64,000 nucleotides of DNA from Actinomycetota bacterium (GTDB lineage: Bacteria > Actinomycetota > Acidimicrobiia > Acidimicrobiales > Ilumatobacteraceae), in the NCBI GenBank assembly GCA_016870865.1, contig VGAC01000006.1, forward strand, positions 1 through 64,000. Reading direction: 5' to 3'. Shown here in pieces: positions 1 to 7,966 of this stretch (positions within the stretch are counted from its first letter, which is position 1; the number at the start of each line of letters is the position of its first letter). The position numbers and the translations under genes are program-made. The notes under the pieces were generated by a model. It was given only the letters and a program-made list of their open reading frames with translations, did not search any database and was not told the origin of the DNA.

Positions 1-436
1 ACTCGGTGAGTCCCGATCTCAGGTACTGCTCGAAACAGTCGACGACCAGCAAATCACGTGGGTAGGTGAGGCGCTTGCGCACCTCGTTGGGTGACAACCA
101 CTCGACGTCATCGACCTCGATGTTGGGGGAGTGCGCACCGCTGACCACCGTCATCGTCCAGTAACGCACGCGCTTGGGGCGGCCCTTGCGGTCGATGTAC
201 GAGACACGGGCGATCTCGTGGCCGAGTCGGCAGTGCAGGCCGGTCTCTTCGAACACTTCGCGAAGGGCGCAATCGTCCTCGCTCGAGTCGGCATCGTCGC
301 GCTTGCCCTTTGGAAAGGTCCAGTCGTTGTAGCCCTCGCCGGGGCGGTGAACCAGCAGTATTTCGGCTTTCGTGTTGCTGTTCCCGGCCCAGCGCCACAC
401 GACACCACCGGCCGCGCGAATGATTTTGTCCGTCAT
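1..436 (-). CDS. Nudix hydrolase, MutT-like (C-terminus cut by the window edge)
   Basis: The reading frame opens with ATG at 436 and runs off the left edge, giving 145 visible codons. The N-terminus has the beta-strand pattern of Nudix proteins (RAAGGVVWR near residue 7), then FPKGK at 41-45 and a REVFEETGL block at 59-67. This matches the Nudix box except that the acidic residue after PKG is Asp50 and the spacing is one residue longer than the textbook motif. The family hydrolyses nucleoside diphosphates linked to another group; the FPKGK form resembles actinobacterial MutT1-type sanitising enzymes (8-oxo-dGTP or dinucleoside polyphosphates). The substrate cannot be told from sequence. A C-terminal phosphatase domain, as in MutT1, would lie outside the window. 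Confidence 0.85.
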   Translation of the reverse strand, partial: MTDKIIRAAGGVVWRWAGNSNTKAEILLVHRPGEGYNDWTFPKGKRDDADSSEDDCALREVFEETGLHCRLGHEIARVSYIDRKGRPKRVRYWTMTVVSGAHSPNIEVDDVEWLSPNEVRKRLTYPRDLLVVDCFEQYLRSGLTE

Positions 437-894
437 TGCGCTACATGCTGGCAGAGACGAACGCTTTGCGGCGAACCCGTGGGCCCGCCGACGCGACCGT
501 CGTCAAGGGCCAGCGGAGGTCGCCGATGCGACTTCTCGTCTCGCCCACCCTGGCGAATGCATCATCGAGCACACCGGCGATGAGTCGACGTATGCACAGC
601 TGGTCGACTTCCTGGCACGAATCTCCCCGACGAGGCCGATGGCCGCGTTGAAGACGACCACAACGAGGATGACAAGAACCTTCTTTCATTCATCCGACAC
701 CGTCATGCACACCGGCCCCGCGACGATCGGCAAGACGATCCGCATCCTCGCGGTCCAAACGAGAAATCTCTTGCAGGCGGGTGGCGTCTGGGCGGCGGGA
801 GTGAGGTCCGCGCCGGCCTGTTCGGGCAGGCGCACGGCTCGAGTTGTGGAGTGACCGGTGCGCAGGTTGGTCGGGGTTGTACCCGGGGGATCGT
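437..894. other. 458-bp gap without a convincing intact gene
   Basis: No frame here has both a credible start and an intact product. On the minus strand a frame from ATG at 745 reads about 19 codons, meets an in-frame TGA at 688-686, then continues in the same frame to 503 with a strongly hydrophobic stretch (VLVILVVVFNAAIGLVGE followed by IRARK). The plus strand holds a GDESTYA-containing stretch near 579-600. Both vaguely recall P-type ATPase segments, so this may be decayed coding DNA. See findings. Confidence 0.4.
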
Positions 895-1773
895 TCAAAA
901 GGTCATCGCGCGAAGACGTGCAATGCGCTCGTCGGTGTCGGGGTGGGTGGAGAACAGGCGGGCGATGTTGGGTCCGCCCGAGCGCTTCTTCTGGAACTCG
1001 GCGAGCGGATTGTGGATGTAGGCCTGCGCCTGGGCAGGTGCGACCTGCATCGGAATCTGGCGTGCGTGGACCTCGATGCGTTCGAGTGCATTCGCCAAGG
1101 GAAGGCCCGTGCCCAACAGTTCGGCCGCCGAACGGTCGGCTTCGAATTCGCGTGAACGCGACACCGCCATCTGTATGAGCGATGCCGCGATGGGGGCGAG
1201 CATCGACACCAGGATCAAGGCGAACGGATTGGGACGGTCGTCGTCGTTGTTGCCGCGACCGCCGAACATTGCGGCCCACATCGCCATGTTCGCGATGAAC
1301 GAAATCGCCGTGGCAATCGCCGCGGCAACAGAGCCGATGAGGATGTCGCGGTTGCGTACGTGCATCAACTCATGTGCCATTACGCCGCGCAGCTCGTCTT
1401 GAGGCATCGTGCGCAGCAGGCCTTCGGTGGCGCACACGACCGCGTTGCGCGGGCCACGTCCGGTGGCGAAGGCATTCGGCTGCTCGTTGGGGGAGATGGC
1501 GACCTTGGGCATCGGCATGTTGGCGCGGGTGGCGAGTTCTTCGATCATTCCGTAGAACATCGGCGCCTCGGCCTGGGTGATGACACGGGCCTTCGCGGCC
1601 TTGAGGGCCAACTTGTCGCTGAACCAATACGACCCACCGACCATCACAAAGGCAAACAGCAGACCGATGGTGAGTGAGCCGCTGCTGCCGCCGCCGAGAA
1701 CACCGGCAATGGTCACGATCAGGCCGCCCAGCGCAGCCAGGAGAACTGCTGTTTTGGCTGTGTTCTTGAACAT
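895..1773 (-). CDS. htpX: HtpX-type membrane zinc metalloprotease (M48)
   Basis: This 292-residue protein matches HtpX in length and layout. It has two N-terminal hydrophobic helices (about 8-28 and 34-50), the catalytic zinc motif HELMH at about 134-138, two further membrane helices after it, and the downstream EFEAD motif (SREFEADRSAAELLG) that supplies the third zinc ligand. HtpX degrades damaged membrane proteins from the cytoplasmic side. The ATG at 1773 is chosen because AAGGGAG lies about seven bases upstream and the first helix begins right after it; longer in-frame extensions into the GC-rich upstream region have no protein character. It is divergently placed to the alcohol dehydrogenase, with about 205 bp between. 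Confidence 0.93.
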   Translation of the reverse strand: MFKNTAKTAVLLAALGGLIVTIAGVLGGGSSGSLTIGLLFAFVMVGGSYWFSDKLALKAAKARVITQAEAPMFYGMIEELATRANMPMPKVAISPNEQPNAFATGRGPRNAVVCATEGLLRTMPQDELRGVMAHELMHVRNRDILIGSVAAAIATAISFIANMAMWAAMFGGRGNNDDDRPNPFALILVSMLAPIAASLIQMAVSRSREFEADRSAAELLGTGLPLANALERIEVHARQIPMQVAPAQAQAYIHNPLAEFQKKRSGGPNIARLFSTHPDTDERIARLRAMTF

Positions 1774-1792
1774 TCGGGTCTCCCTTCGACTG

Positions 1793-1806
1793 GTCCCCGT
1801 GGGGAC
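1793..1806. promoter_or_regulatory. Inverted repeat in the htpX leader
   Basis: GTCCCC and GGGGAC are perfect six-base arms separated by GT, 20 bases before the htpX start codon. The element could be an operator or an RNA hairpin in the htpX 5' leader. A second small hairpin (GCCCG, four A, CGGGC) lies at 1831-1844. No regulator can be named. Confidence 0.35.
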
Positions 1807-1978
1807 ATTCCTGCGTCGAAGGTCTCTCCCGCCCGAAAACGGGCCCACGGTGCCGGGTCCCGCTTGGGCGGGCCCGTGATGACGACACCGGAGTCGAGGG
1901 ATACTCCCCTTCGGACCAAATCCTACGAGATCGTGGGCGATCTTGCCAACAACTAGACGACAAGGAGAAGATGCGGGA

Positions 1979-3076
1979 GTGAAGATTCTCGCTGCGGTGC
2001 TGCCGTCACACGATGCGCCCTTTGAGATCCGTGAACTTGAAATTGCCGACCCACGACCGGGCGAGGTGCTGGTGCGCATCGTCGGGGTGGGTATGTGTCA
2101 CACCGACCTTCTCGCTCGCATTCCGGGGGTGCCCTTCGCATCGCCGATCGTTCTCGGCCACGAGGGCTCGGGCATCGTCGAGCGCGTGGGTGAGGGCGTG
2201 ACGAAAGTGGCGCCCGGCGACAAGGTCGTCTTGTCCTATGCGAGTTGCGGCAAGTGCATGCACTGTGAAACCGGTCTGCCGCAGTACTGCGAACTCTTCG
2301 GCGCACTGAACTTCATGGGCTCACGCCTCGACGGTTCGGCCCCGCTGTCGGGATGTGACGGGTCGCCGATGGGCTGCTGCTGGTTCGGCCAGTCGAGCTT
2401 CGCAACGCACGCCATGGCAACCGAACGCAATGTCGTCAAAGTGATGGCCGACGACGTGAGGCTGGAGATTCTCGGACCACTCGGCTGCGGATTTCAAACC
2501 GGCGCGGGCGCGGTCGTCAATTCACTCGGAGCCCGACCGGGAACCTCGATCGTCATCTACGGCGCCGGAGCCGTGGGTCTCGCGGGCCTGATGGCAGCGA
2601 AAATCGTCGGCTGTGGCACCGTTGTCGCCGTTGACCTGCACGAGAACCGTCTCTCACTGGCGAAAGAACTCGGTGCGACGCACACGATCAACGCGAAGAC
2701 TACGCCCGACGTCACCGCCGAAGTGCGCGCGATCACCGGTGGCGGGACACAATACGCACTCGACACGACCGGTGTTCCCGCGGTTTTGCGCGGTGCGGTC
2801 GATGCGCTGCGTCCGACCGGAACACTCGCTGTCGTGGGCGTCGTGATGGGTGACATCTCATTCTCGTCGTCGGGTTTCCTCGACGGCAAGACCATCAAGG
2901 GCGTCATCGAAGGAGATGCGTATCCAGCCGAGTTCATTCCGAAAATGATCGAGTGGCACCGACGCGGTACGTTCCCAATCGAGAGGCTGGTGAAGACGTA
3001 CCGTCTCGACGAGATCAACCAGGCGCAGCACGACAGCGAATCCGGCGTCACCATCAAACCAGTCTTCGTTTTGTAG
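1979..3076 (+). CDS. Zinc-dependent alcohol dehydrogenase (medium-chain MDR family)
   Basis: The 365-residue protein has the catalytic zinc region (GMCHTDLL, about 37-43), the GHEGSG motif, a four-cysteine structural zinc loop ([15 protein letters not shown], about 87-101) and a Rossmann fold (GAGAVGLAG) followed by AVDLHEN, whose Asp favours NAD over NADP. The overall pattern is closest to aryl/benzyl alcohol dehydrogenases and class III-like MDR enzymes that oxidise primary alcohols to aldehydes. The GTG start at 1979 is preceded by AAGGAG (1962-1967) at a normal distance, while the nearer ATG at 1971 runs into a stop after three codons. It stands alone; the substrate is not determinable. 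Confidence 0.88.
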   Translation: MKILAAVLPSHDAPFEIRELEIADPRPGEVLVRIVGVGMCHTDLLARIPGVPFASPIVLGHEGSGIVERVGEGVTKVAPGDKVVLSYASCGKCMHCETGLPQYCELFGALNFMGSRLDGSAPLSGCDGSPMGCCWFGQSSFATHAMATERNVVKVMADDVRLEILGPLGCGFQTGAGAVVNSLGARPGTSIVIYGAGAVGLAGLMAAKIVGCGTVVAVDLHENRLSLAKELGATHTINAKTTPDVTAEVRAITGGGTQYALDTTGVPAVLRGAVDALRPTGTLAVVGVVMGDISFSSSGFLDGKTIKGVIEGDAYPAEFIPKMIEWHRRGTFPIERLVKTYRLDEINQAQHDSESGVTIKPVFVL

Positions 3077-3116
3077 CCGACGCAAAGCGCCGATGTGCGG
3101 ACGTTGCGGCAGCCAG

Positions 3117-3147
3117 CCGGCCCCGGGTGTGGTTCGCGCCGGGCCGG
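3117..3147. terminator. GC-only stem-loop between convergent genes
   Basis: CCGGCCC (3117-3123) pairs with GGGCCGG (3141-3147) around a 17-base loop, in the 75-bp gap between two converging genes (stops at 3076 and 3152). No T-run follows on either strand, so it would be a non-canonical bidirectional terminator at best. Confidence 0.35.
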
Positions 3148-3151
3148 GTGG

Positions 3152-3820
3152 TTACCCGCCACCCATTCCTTTGCGCCATTCCTTGGGGTCACGGCCGAGT
3201 TTGGTGTAGCGGTCTTCGATCCAGATCGGCAGGCCGATGTCGCCGCCGTCGGCGACCACGCGGGCCTGCTCGCCGTTCTCGTCCCAGATGTGGCAGGTGT
3301 TGAGGTTGAAGCTCATGCGGGAGAGTCGTTCTTCGCGTGTCTTTGGTTCGGGTTCGGGCTGCATCGTGCCCGCAGCAACGTTGAGCGCCCGCATCGACCA
3401 GACACTCTGGATCGCGACGGGTGCCATGGCCTGGAGTAGCGCGGTGGTGTGCGTGCAGCCACGCGGCCCACCAAAGAGTTCGCGCACCTTGTGGGTGAAA
3501 CCGCGCGCGATGCTGAGGCCGACGAGTTTCTCGTAGTGCGACGTGATGGCGGGGCAACCACCGTGCGGATACACCTCGAACTCGACGCGCGCATCGGTGA
3601 TGGTCATTTCGGGGATCGCGACCGTGAGCACGACGATCATGTGGTGCAGCGGCAGCGGCTCGGGGTCGTCGGGAATGTAGAGACCGGCGGGTTTTTCGTC
3701 GCGGACGGCGCCGCGCAGCACGACCGTGCGGTCGTCCTTCCTGTACGACTTCACGACGTAACTGCGATCGTGAATTTCCTCGAGGCTGGTGTCGAGCGGC
3801 GGGGGGAGAATGTCGGTCAC
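3152..3820 (-). CDS. DUF2889 family protein
   Basis: This 222-residue protein has the DUF2889 look: an N-terminal region ending in a YVVKSYRKDDRTVVLRGAV-type strand, then a conserved GFTHKVRELFGG/RGCTHTTALL block (about 108-128) and a SFNLNTCHIW segment. The function of the family is unknown. The GTG start at 3820 overlaps the stop of the upstream phosphotransferase by four bases (GTGA) and has AAGGAC just upstream, so the two are probably translationally coupled. The pairing suggests a shared pathway, but nothing in the sequence shows which. Confidence 0.75.
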   Translation of the reverse strand: MTDILPPPLDTSLEEIHDRSYVVKSYRKDDRTVVLRGAVRDEKPAGLYIPDDPEPLPLHHMIVVLTVAIPEMTITDARVEFEVYPHGGCPAITSHYEKLVGLSIARGFTHKVRELFGGPRGCTHTTALLQAMAPVAIQSVWSMRALNVAAGTMQPEPEPKTREERLSRMSFNLNTCHIWDENGEQARVVADGGDIGLPIWIEDRYTKLGRDPKEWRKGMGGG

Positions 3821-4920
3821 TTGATGTCCTTTACTATCTCGCCCACGTTGTGATCCATGGCGGCGATGAGGGGTCGCATGTGCAGTTCCTCGAGCAGTTC
3901 GTCTCCGCGCTCGTTGCCACCCCGCAGATTTGACGTGATGACCTGTGCAACACCCTGTTGAAGAAGTGCGGCGCGGTAGTCGTACCACAGGCGGTCGAGC
4001 GAGTAACCCTTGAAGCCGGGCTGGTCGGCGGCAAGTTCGCTGACCACCTTGAAGTAGTGGTTGATGAGGTGGTCTTCGTGCTCACGGCGCATTTCTGGTG
4101 TTAGCGATGCGGCCAGAAGGTTGCACACGTCCCATGTGCCGACGTGGCGGGTGCTCAATTGGAAGTCGATCATCGTGATGGTGTCTGCACCCGCGCTGCC
4201 ACCGAAGAGATAGTTCTCGGCGCGACAGTCCGTGTGGGTGAAGGTTTGGTGACCCTGCTTGACCCACCAATCAAGCATGTCGGGGTAGAGGTGGCACGCC
4301 TTGTGCAGGGCGTCGAGCATCGTGCCATCGAGTCGCGGGCCGAAGTGTTCTTTGAAGTGTGGCCACTGCGCCTCGGCCATCGCCTTACCCGCCTTGTAGA
4401 GCGGATTGTTCATCGGCGGCAACCACGTCAGTTCGTAGAGCTCCTTTGTTTCCCAGAAAGCGGCGTGCAGGCGGGCGGCAGTTTCCAGGATGCGTTCGGC
4501 CTCGTTCAGGGTGAGGCCGGTGATCTGGTCGGGACAGTGCGCGTCGGTGATTTCCTCGATGAGAATCACGAACGGCAAACCATCGGCGCCGCAGTCTGCG
4601 TAGTACGGCTTGGGGACGCGGATCGACAGGCGCCCTGCGACACCCCGGTAGAAGTTGACCTCGCGCAGGTAGAAGCCCATGGCTTGTGCGAGGAACTGGT
4701 TTTCGGGTGCCGGGGACTGGCACTTGGCAACGATGGTTTTCGGGCCGGCACCCGGCCCGTCGGCATAGTCGAGCGTCAGACGAGCAAGTTCGCCGAGAAT
4801 GCCGACACCGGCACCGAAACGCTCAACGTCGAAACCCTTGAGGCGACCGAAGTCGGCGGGCAGAACCTGGTTCAGCCAGTCGACGGAAATATCGGCAATT
4901 TGTGCAGGTATCTGTGGCAT
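3817..4920 (-). CDS. Phosphotransferase-family protein (APH / ecdysteroid-kinase-like fold)
   Basis: The 367 residues carry the small-molecule kinase signature HTDCRAEN (an HxDxxxxN catalytic loop, about 240) followed by MIDFQ, the metal-binding Asp motif. The N-terminal lobe includes a LPFVILIEEI strand typical of this clan. Members phosphorylate small alcohols or antibiotics; in actinobacteria many lie near acyl-CoA or sterol catabolism genes, and the substrate of this one is unknown. The ATG at 4920 has a GGGGGA stretch upstream. It sits at the end of the suf gene run, 37 bases after sufU, so it may be co-transcribed with it by position only. Confidence 0.8.
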   Translation of the reverse strand: MPQIPAQIADISVDWLNQVLPADFGRLKGFDVERFGAGVGILGELARLTLDYADGPGAGPKTIVAKCQSPAPENQFLAQAMGFYLREVNFYRGVAGRLSIRVPKPYYADCGADGLPFVILIEEITDAHCPDQITGLTLNEAERILETAARLHAAFWETKELYELTWLPPMNNPLYKAGKAMAEAQWPHFKEHFGPRLDGTMLDALHKACHLYPDMLDWWVKQGHQTFTHTDCRAENYLFGGSAGADTITMIDFQLSTRHVGTWDVCNLLAASLTPEMRREHEDHLINHYFKVVSELAADQPGFKGYSLDRLWYDYRAALLQQGVAQVITSNLRGGNERGDELLEELHMRPLIAAMDHNVGEIVKDIK

Positions 4921-4957
4921 GCGAGTCCCCCGGTCGCAGTTGCGGAGAGTCTGTGTG

Positions 4958-5407
4958 TCAGATCGACTGGTCCAGGCCGTCGAGCAAAGTGTTCCATGCA
5001 AGGGTGGCGCACTTGATGCGCACCGGGAATTTGACGACACCGCGCAACGCCTCGAGGTCGCCGAGAGGCTTCGACTCGTCGAGTGGCGGGGTGCTTTCGT
5101 CGTCTTCCTCGATCGACATCATGTTCTTGAAACGACGCACGAGGTTGCGGATTTCCGCGATCGGTTTGCCCTTCACCGCGGCCGACATCATCGAGGCGGA
5201 ACTCTGGCTGATCGAGCAGCCCTGGCCACCGATCTTGATGTCGGTGACAATGCCGTCCTTCACGTCCAGATAGACCTGGATTTCGTCGCCGCACAGCGGG
5301 TTGTGACCCTCGGCGCGAACGGCCGGTGGAGCCAGCTCACCACGGTTACGGGGGGAACGATAGTGGTCGAGAATGATCTCGCGGTAGAGGTCTTCCAATC
5401 CTGGCAT
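4958..5407 (-). CDS. sufU: SufU, iron-sulfur assembly sulfur-relay/scaffold protein
   Basis: The 149-residue protein begins LEDLYREIILDHYRSPRN, typical of SufU/IscU, and has the three zinc or cluster cysteines in order: LCGDE, GCSIS and KCATLAW. The insertion between the second and third cysteines (EEDDESTPPLDES region) is the mark of SufU rather than IscU. SufU accepts persulfide sulfur from SufS through its zinc site. It lies 46 bases downstream of sufS on the same strand with a GGAG site before the ATG at 5407, consistent with a sufC-sufS-sufU operon. Confidence 0.93.
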   Translation of the reverse strand: MPGLEDLYREIILDHYRSPRNRGELAPPAVRAEGHNPLCGDEIQVYLDVKDGIVTDIKIGGQGCSISQSSASMMSAAVKGKPIAEIRNLVRRFKNMMSIEEDDESTPPLDESKPLGDLEALRGVVKFPVRIKCATLAWNTLLDGLDQSI

Positions 5408-5453
5408 CGGTGCTCCGGTCGTGGTCTCTTGCTTGGGGTCCAGAAAGCGTCGT

Positions 5454-6686
5454 CTAGAAGCCGAACAGATCTCCGGCGTTCGCCAGCGCGTCGGCAAGTG
5501 CGTCGGCGTCGGCCGTCGAGTTGTAAATATAGAAACTTGCGCGGGCGGTGGCGTTGGCACCCAGCAGTTTCATGAGGGGCTTGGCGCAATGGTGGCCGGC
5601 GCGGACGCAGACGTTGGATTGGTCGAGAACCTGTGAGACGTCATGCGGATGCACGTCCTTGAACTTGAACGACAACGTGGCTCCACGCACGGCGGGGTCG
5701 ACGGGGCCGTGAATGGTGATGTCGTCGCCGTAGCGGGTTTTCAACTTGTCGATTGCGTACGTCGTGACTTCCACCTCGTGTGCACGTACGTTGTCCATGC
5801 CGAGTGACGAGAGGTAGGAAATTGCGGCGTGCATACCGACTGCTTCGGTGATGGCCGGTGTTCCGGCCTCGAATTTGGCCGGCAGTTCGGCGCAGCTGAA
5901 ACCGTCCAGTCGCACGTCGGCGATCATGTTGCCGCCGCCGAGAAAGGGTGGCATCTCCTCGAGCAAGGTTTCGCGGCCCCACAAGACACCTATTCCCGAC
6001 GGGCCACAGAGTTTGTGTGACGAGAAGGCAACGAAGTCGGCACCCCACGCCTGAACGTCGGTGGGGTTGTGCGGCACGTACTGACAGCCGTCGACGATGG
6101 CGATGGCGCCGGCCGCATGTGCGGCATCGACAAGTTGTCGGACGGGCGTCAACGTGCCCAGGACGTTGCTCATCGCGGTGAACGAGAAGATCTTGGCGCC
6201 GTCGAGCAGCGTCGGCAGGTTGGTGAGATCGAGCAGGCCGTCGGCGGTCAGCGGCACCCAACGCAGTTCGACGCCACGTTCAGCGGCCAGCATGTGCCAC
6301 GGAACGATGTTGGCGTGGTGCTCCATGTGGGTGAGCAGGATGGCGTCGCCGGCGCGAAGATTAGCCACACCCCAGGACTGCGCCACCAGATTCAACGCTT
6401 CGGTGGCATTCTTCGTGAAGATCACTTCTTGCACCTTCGGAGCGTTGATGAACCGTCGCACCGCGGCGCGTGCAGCTTCGAACGCATCAGTGGACTCGGC
6501 GGCCAACTGATAGGCACTGCGGTTGATCGGCGCATAGGAAGTCTCCGTGAAGCGCGACATCGCATCTATGACCTGGCGAGGTTTTTGTGAAGTGTTCGCC
6601 GAATCCAGATAAACGATGGACCGTCCGTTGATTTCGCGCTCGAGGAGGGGAAAGTCCTTCTTGACGACGATGGGATCGAAGCTCAT
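5454..6686 (-). CDS. sufS: SufS cysteine desulfurase
   Basis: This 410-residue, PLP-dependent class V aminotransferase fold enzyme takes sulfur from cysteine. The PLP lysine lies in SSHKLCGPSGIGVLWG, and the catalytic cysteine is in RAGHHCAKPLMKLL near residue 360, the group-II (SufS) arrangement. Start ATG at 6686 gives the usual DFPLLEREINGRSIVYLDSANTSQKP opening. It is 16 bases downstream of sufC and upstream of sufU. The N-terminal extension that remains open upstream has no conserved character. Confidence 0.95.
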   Translation of the reverse strand: MSFDPIVVKKDFPLLEREINGRSIVYLDSANTSQKPRQVIDAMSRFTETSYAPINRSAYQLAAESTDAFEAARAAVRRFINAPKVQEVIFTKNATEALNLVAQSWGVANLRAGDAILLTHMEHHANIVPWHMLAAERGVELRWVPLTADGLLDLTNLPTLLDGAKIFSFTAMSNVLGTLTPVRQLVDAAHAAGAIAIVDGCQYVPHNPTDVQAWGADFVAFSSHKLCGPSGIGVLWGRETLLEEMPPFLGGGNMIADVRLDGFSCAELPAKFEAGTPAITEAVGMHAAISYLSSLGMDNVRAHEVEVTTYAIDKLKTRYGDDITIHGPVDPAVRGATLSFKFKDVHPHDVSQVLDQSNVCVRAGHHCAKPLMKLLGANATARASFYIYNSTADADALADALANAGDLFGF

Positions 6687-6702
6687 CGCGAGTTGCCGGC
6701 CT

Positions 6703-7467
6703 TCAGCGGTACGCCTCGTAGCCCGACTTCTCGAGCTCGGCGGCAATTTCCATGCCACCCGACTTCACGATGCGACCGTCGACCATGATGTGGACGAAAT
6801 CGGGCTGCAGTTCGTCGAGCAGACGCTGATAATGGGTGATGAGGACGATGCCGAGGTTCGGCCGGTCGGCGCGCACCTCGCGAATGCCCTTGGCAACGAT
6901 GCGCAGCGCATCGATATCGAGGCCGGAGTCGGTTTCGTCGAGAATCGCAAGATCAGGTTCGAGGATCGCCATCTGCATGATCTCGTTGCGCTTCTTCTCG
7001 CCACCCGAGAATCCTTCATTCAGGTATCGGTCGACGAAGGACGAGTCCATGCCGAGGCGTTCCATCCAGCCCATGACGGACAAACGCAGTTCGAGCACCG
7101 ACAGGTCGATGCCTTTGCGTGCTGAGAGCGCCTGACGGAGAAACTGGATGACCGACACGCCGGCAATTTCCTGCGGATACTGGAAGGCGAGGAAGATCCC
7201 GGCCTTGGCGCGCACCTCGGTTGACCAGTCGGTGATGTCTTCGCCCTTGTAGATGAGACGGCCTCCGGTGACCTCATATTCGGGGCAGGCGAGAAGCGTG
7301 GAAGCAAGTGTGGACTTGCCGCAACCGTTCGGGCCCATGATGGCGTGGATCTGACCCTCGTCGACGCTCAGGTCGACGCCGCGCAGAATCCCTTTCGGGG
7401 CGACGCCGTCGTCTTCGTCGGTGACGGGTGCGGCGTGGAGGGACTCGACGCGAAAAAGATTCCTCAC
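6703..7467 (-). CDS. sufC: SufC, ATPase of the SUF iron-sulfur assembly complex
   Basis: The 254-residue ABC-type ATPase has Walker A GPNGCGKST, the SufC-specific signature FSGGEKKRNEI and Walker B LAILDETDSGLDID. SufC powers the SufBCD scaffold. The start is the GTG at 7467: it has no Shine-Dalgarno site but sits seven bases after a TAGACT hexamer, suggesting a leaderless message. Residues 12-22 (TDEDDGVAPKG) form a short acidic loop within the first beta strands. The gene leads a sufC-sufS-sufU run. SufB and SufD, its obligate partners, are absent from this cluster, which departs from the common sufB-sufD-sufC-sufS-sufU order. Confidence 0.93.
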   Translation of the reverse strand: MRNLFRVESLHAAPVTDEDDGVAPKGILRGVDLSVDEGQIHAIMGPNGCGKSTLASTLLACPEYEVTGGRLIYKGEDITDWSTEVRAKAGIFLAFQYPQEIAGVSVIQFLRQALSARKGIDLSVLELRLSVMGWMERLGMDSSFVDRYLNEGFSGGEKKRNEIMQMAILEPDLAILDETDSGLDIDALRIVAKGIREVRADRPNLGIVLITHYQRLLDELQPDFVHIMVDGRIVKSGGMEIAAELEKSGYEAYR

Positions 7468-7474
7468 AAAGCCA

Positions 7475-7480
7475 AGTCTA
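7475..7480 (-). promoter_or_regulatory. -10 element of sufC (leaderless type)
   Basis: TAGACT on the minus strand ends seven bases before the sufC GTG. Transcription from it would begin at the start codon itself. An identical hexamer precedes pepA. Confidence 0.6.
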
Positions 7481-7500
7481 AGAGCCTCCCCGGGGGTTTT

Positions 7501-7516
7501 CACTACGCAGGTAGTG
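7501..7516. promoter_or_regulatory. Palindrome upstream of the sufC promoter (operator candidate)
   Basis: CACTAC-GCAG-GTAGTG has perfect six-base arms and lies at about -34 to -49 relative to the predicted sufC start site, overlapping where a -35 box would be. A repressor or iron/redox regulator could bind here. The named regulator is unknown and no sufR-type gene is in the window. Confidence 0.4.
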
Positions 7517-7954
7517 GTAATTCCGCACCACCTCACGGGGTCCGCCAGGGGCGCGGGAACCGGGCGATTTCTCGCCCCCGGGGAGACGTGGCCGGGGGTG
7601 GGCGGCACTGCAACCACGGTCGTCGGCAGCGAGGGGGGATGCGCGAACCGACGCCTGCAGATCGCGTGGGTTCCCGGATGCCGCCGAGTGCCTGATGTCA
7701 TACCGCCGCTGTCGGCGATCGAGCGCGGACGTTCGTCGAACCGCGACTTGGTCGAACTCGGCCGCAACCCGAACCGTGGGCGGAGGCCCGAGGCGCCGTT
7801 CACGGCTCCTGCATCGAGCATCGCGATCCGGATCGACCGGACTTTGGTTGTTCGCGGCGCACTCTTTCGTCGGATGTCCGCAGGCGTGCGGGTGTCACGG
7901 GGTGGTTTGCATCGAGCGGAGACGTGCCCTCGGGAGCCAATTATCGGCCACAGT

Positions 7955-7960
7955 TACACT
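7955..7960 (+). promoter_or_regulatory. -10 element of the pyruvyl transferase gene (leaderless type)
   Basis: TACACT ends exactly six bases before the GTG at 7967, so the predicted first transcribed base is the G of the start codon. Confidence 0.6.
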
Positions 7961-7966
7961 CGGCGC

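Larger units (their letters stand above)
7468..7966. other. 499-bp divergent intergenic region with no gene
   Basis: The region separates sufC (minus) from the pyruvyl transferase (plus). A plus-strand frame stays open across it but has none of the codon or motif character of the downstream protein. It holds the sufC -10 and palindrome on the left, a GGGCGA-TTTC-TCGCCC hairpin at 7562-7577 with no T-run, and the -10 of the pyruvyl transferase on the right. Nothing else recognisable. Confidence 0.6.

Noticed and set aside
579-700. P-type ATPase fragment on the plus strand (GDESTYAQLV)
   Set aside because: Only a short resemblance, and the minus strand gives an equally suggestive motif; no flanking conserved segments. 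Reported as an unexplained gap instead of a gene.
7421-7966. N-terminal extension of the pyruvyl transferase
   Set aside because: The frame is open for 180 codons upstream but has no protein character, overlaps sufC antisense, and would lie upstream of a clear TACACT promoter box.
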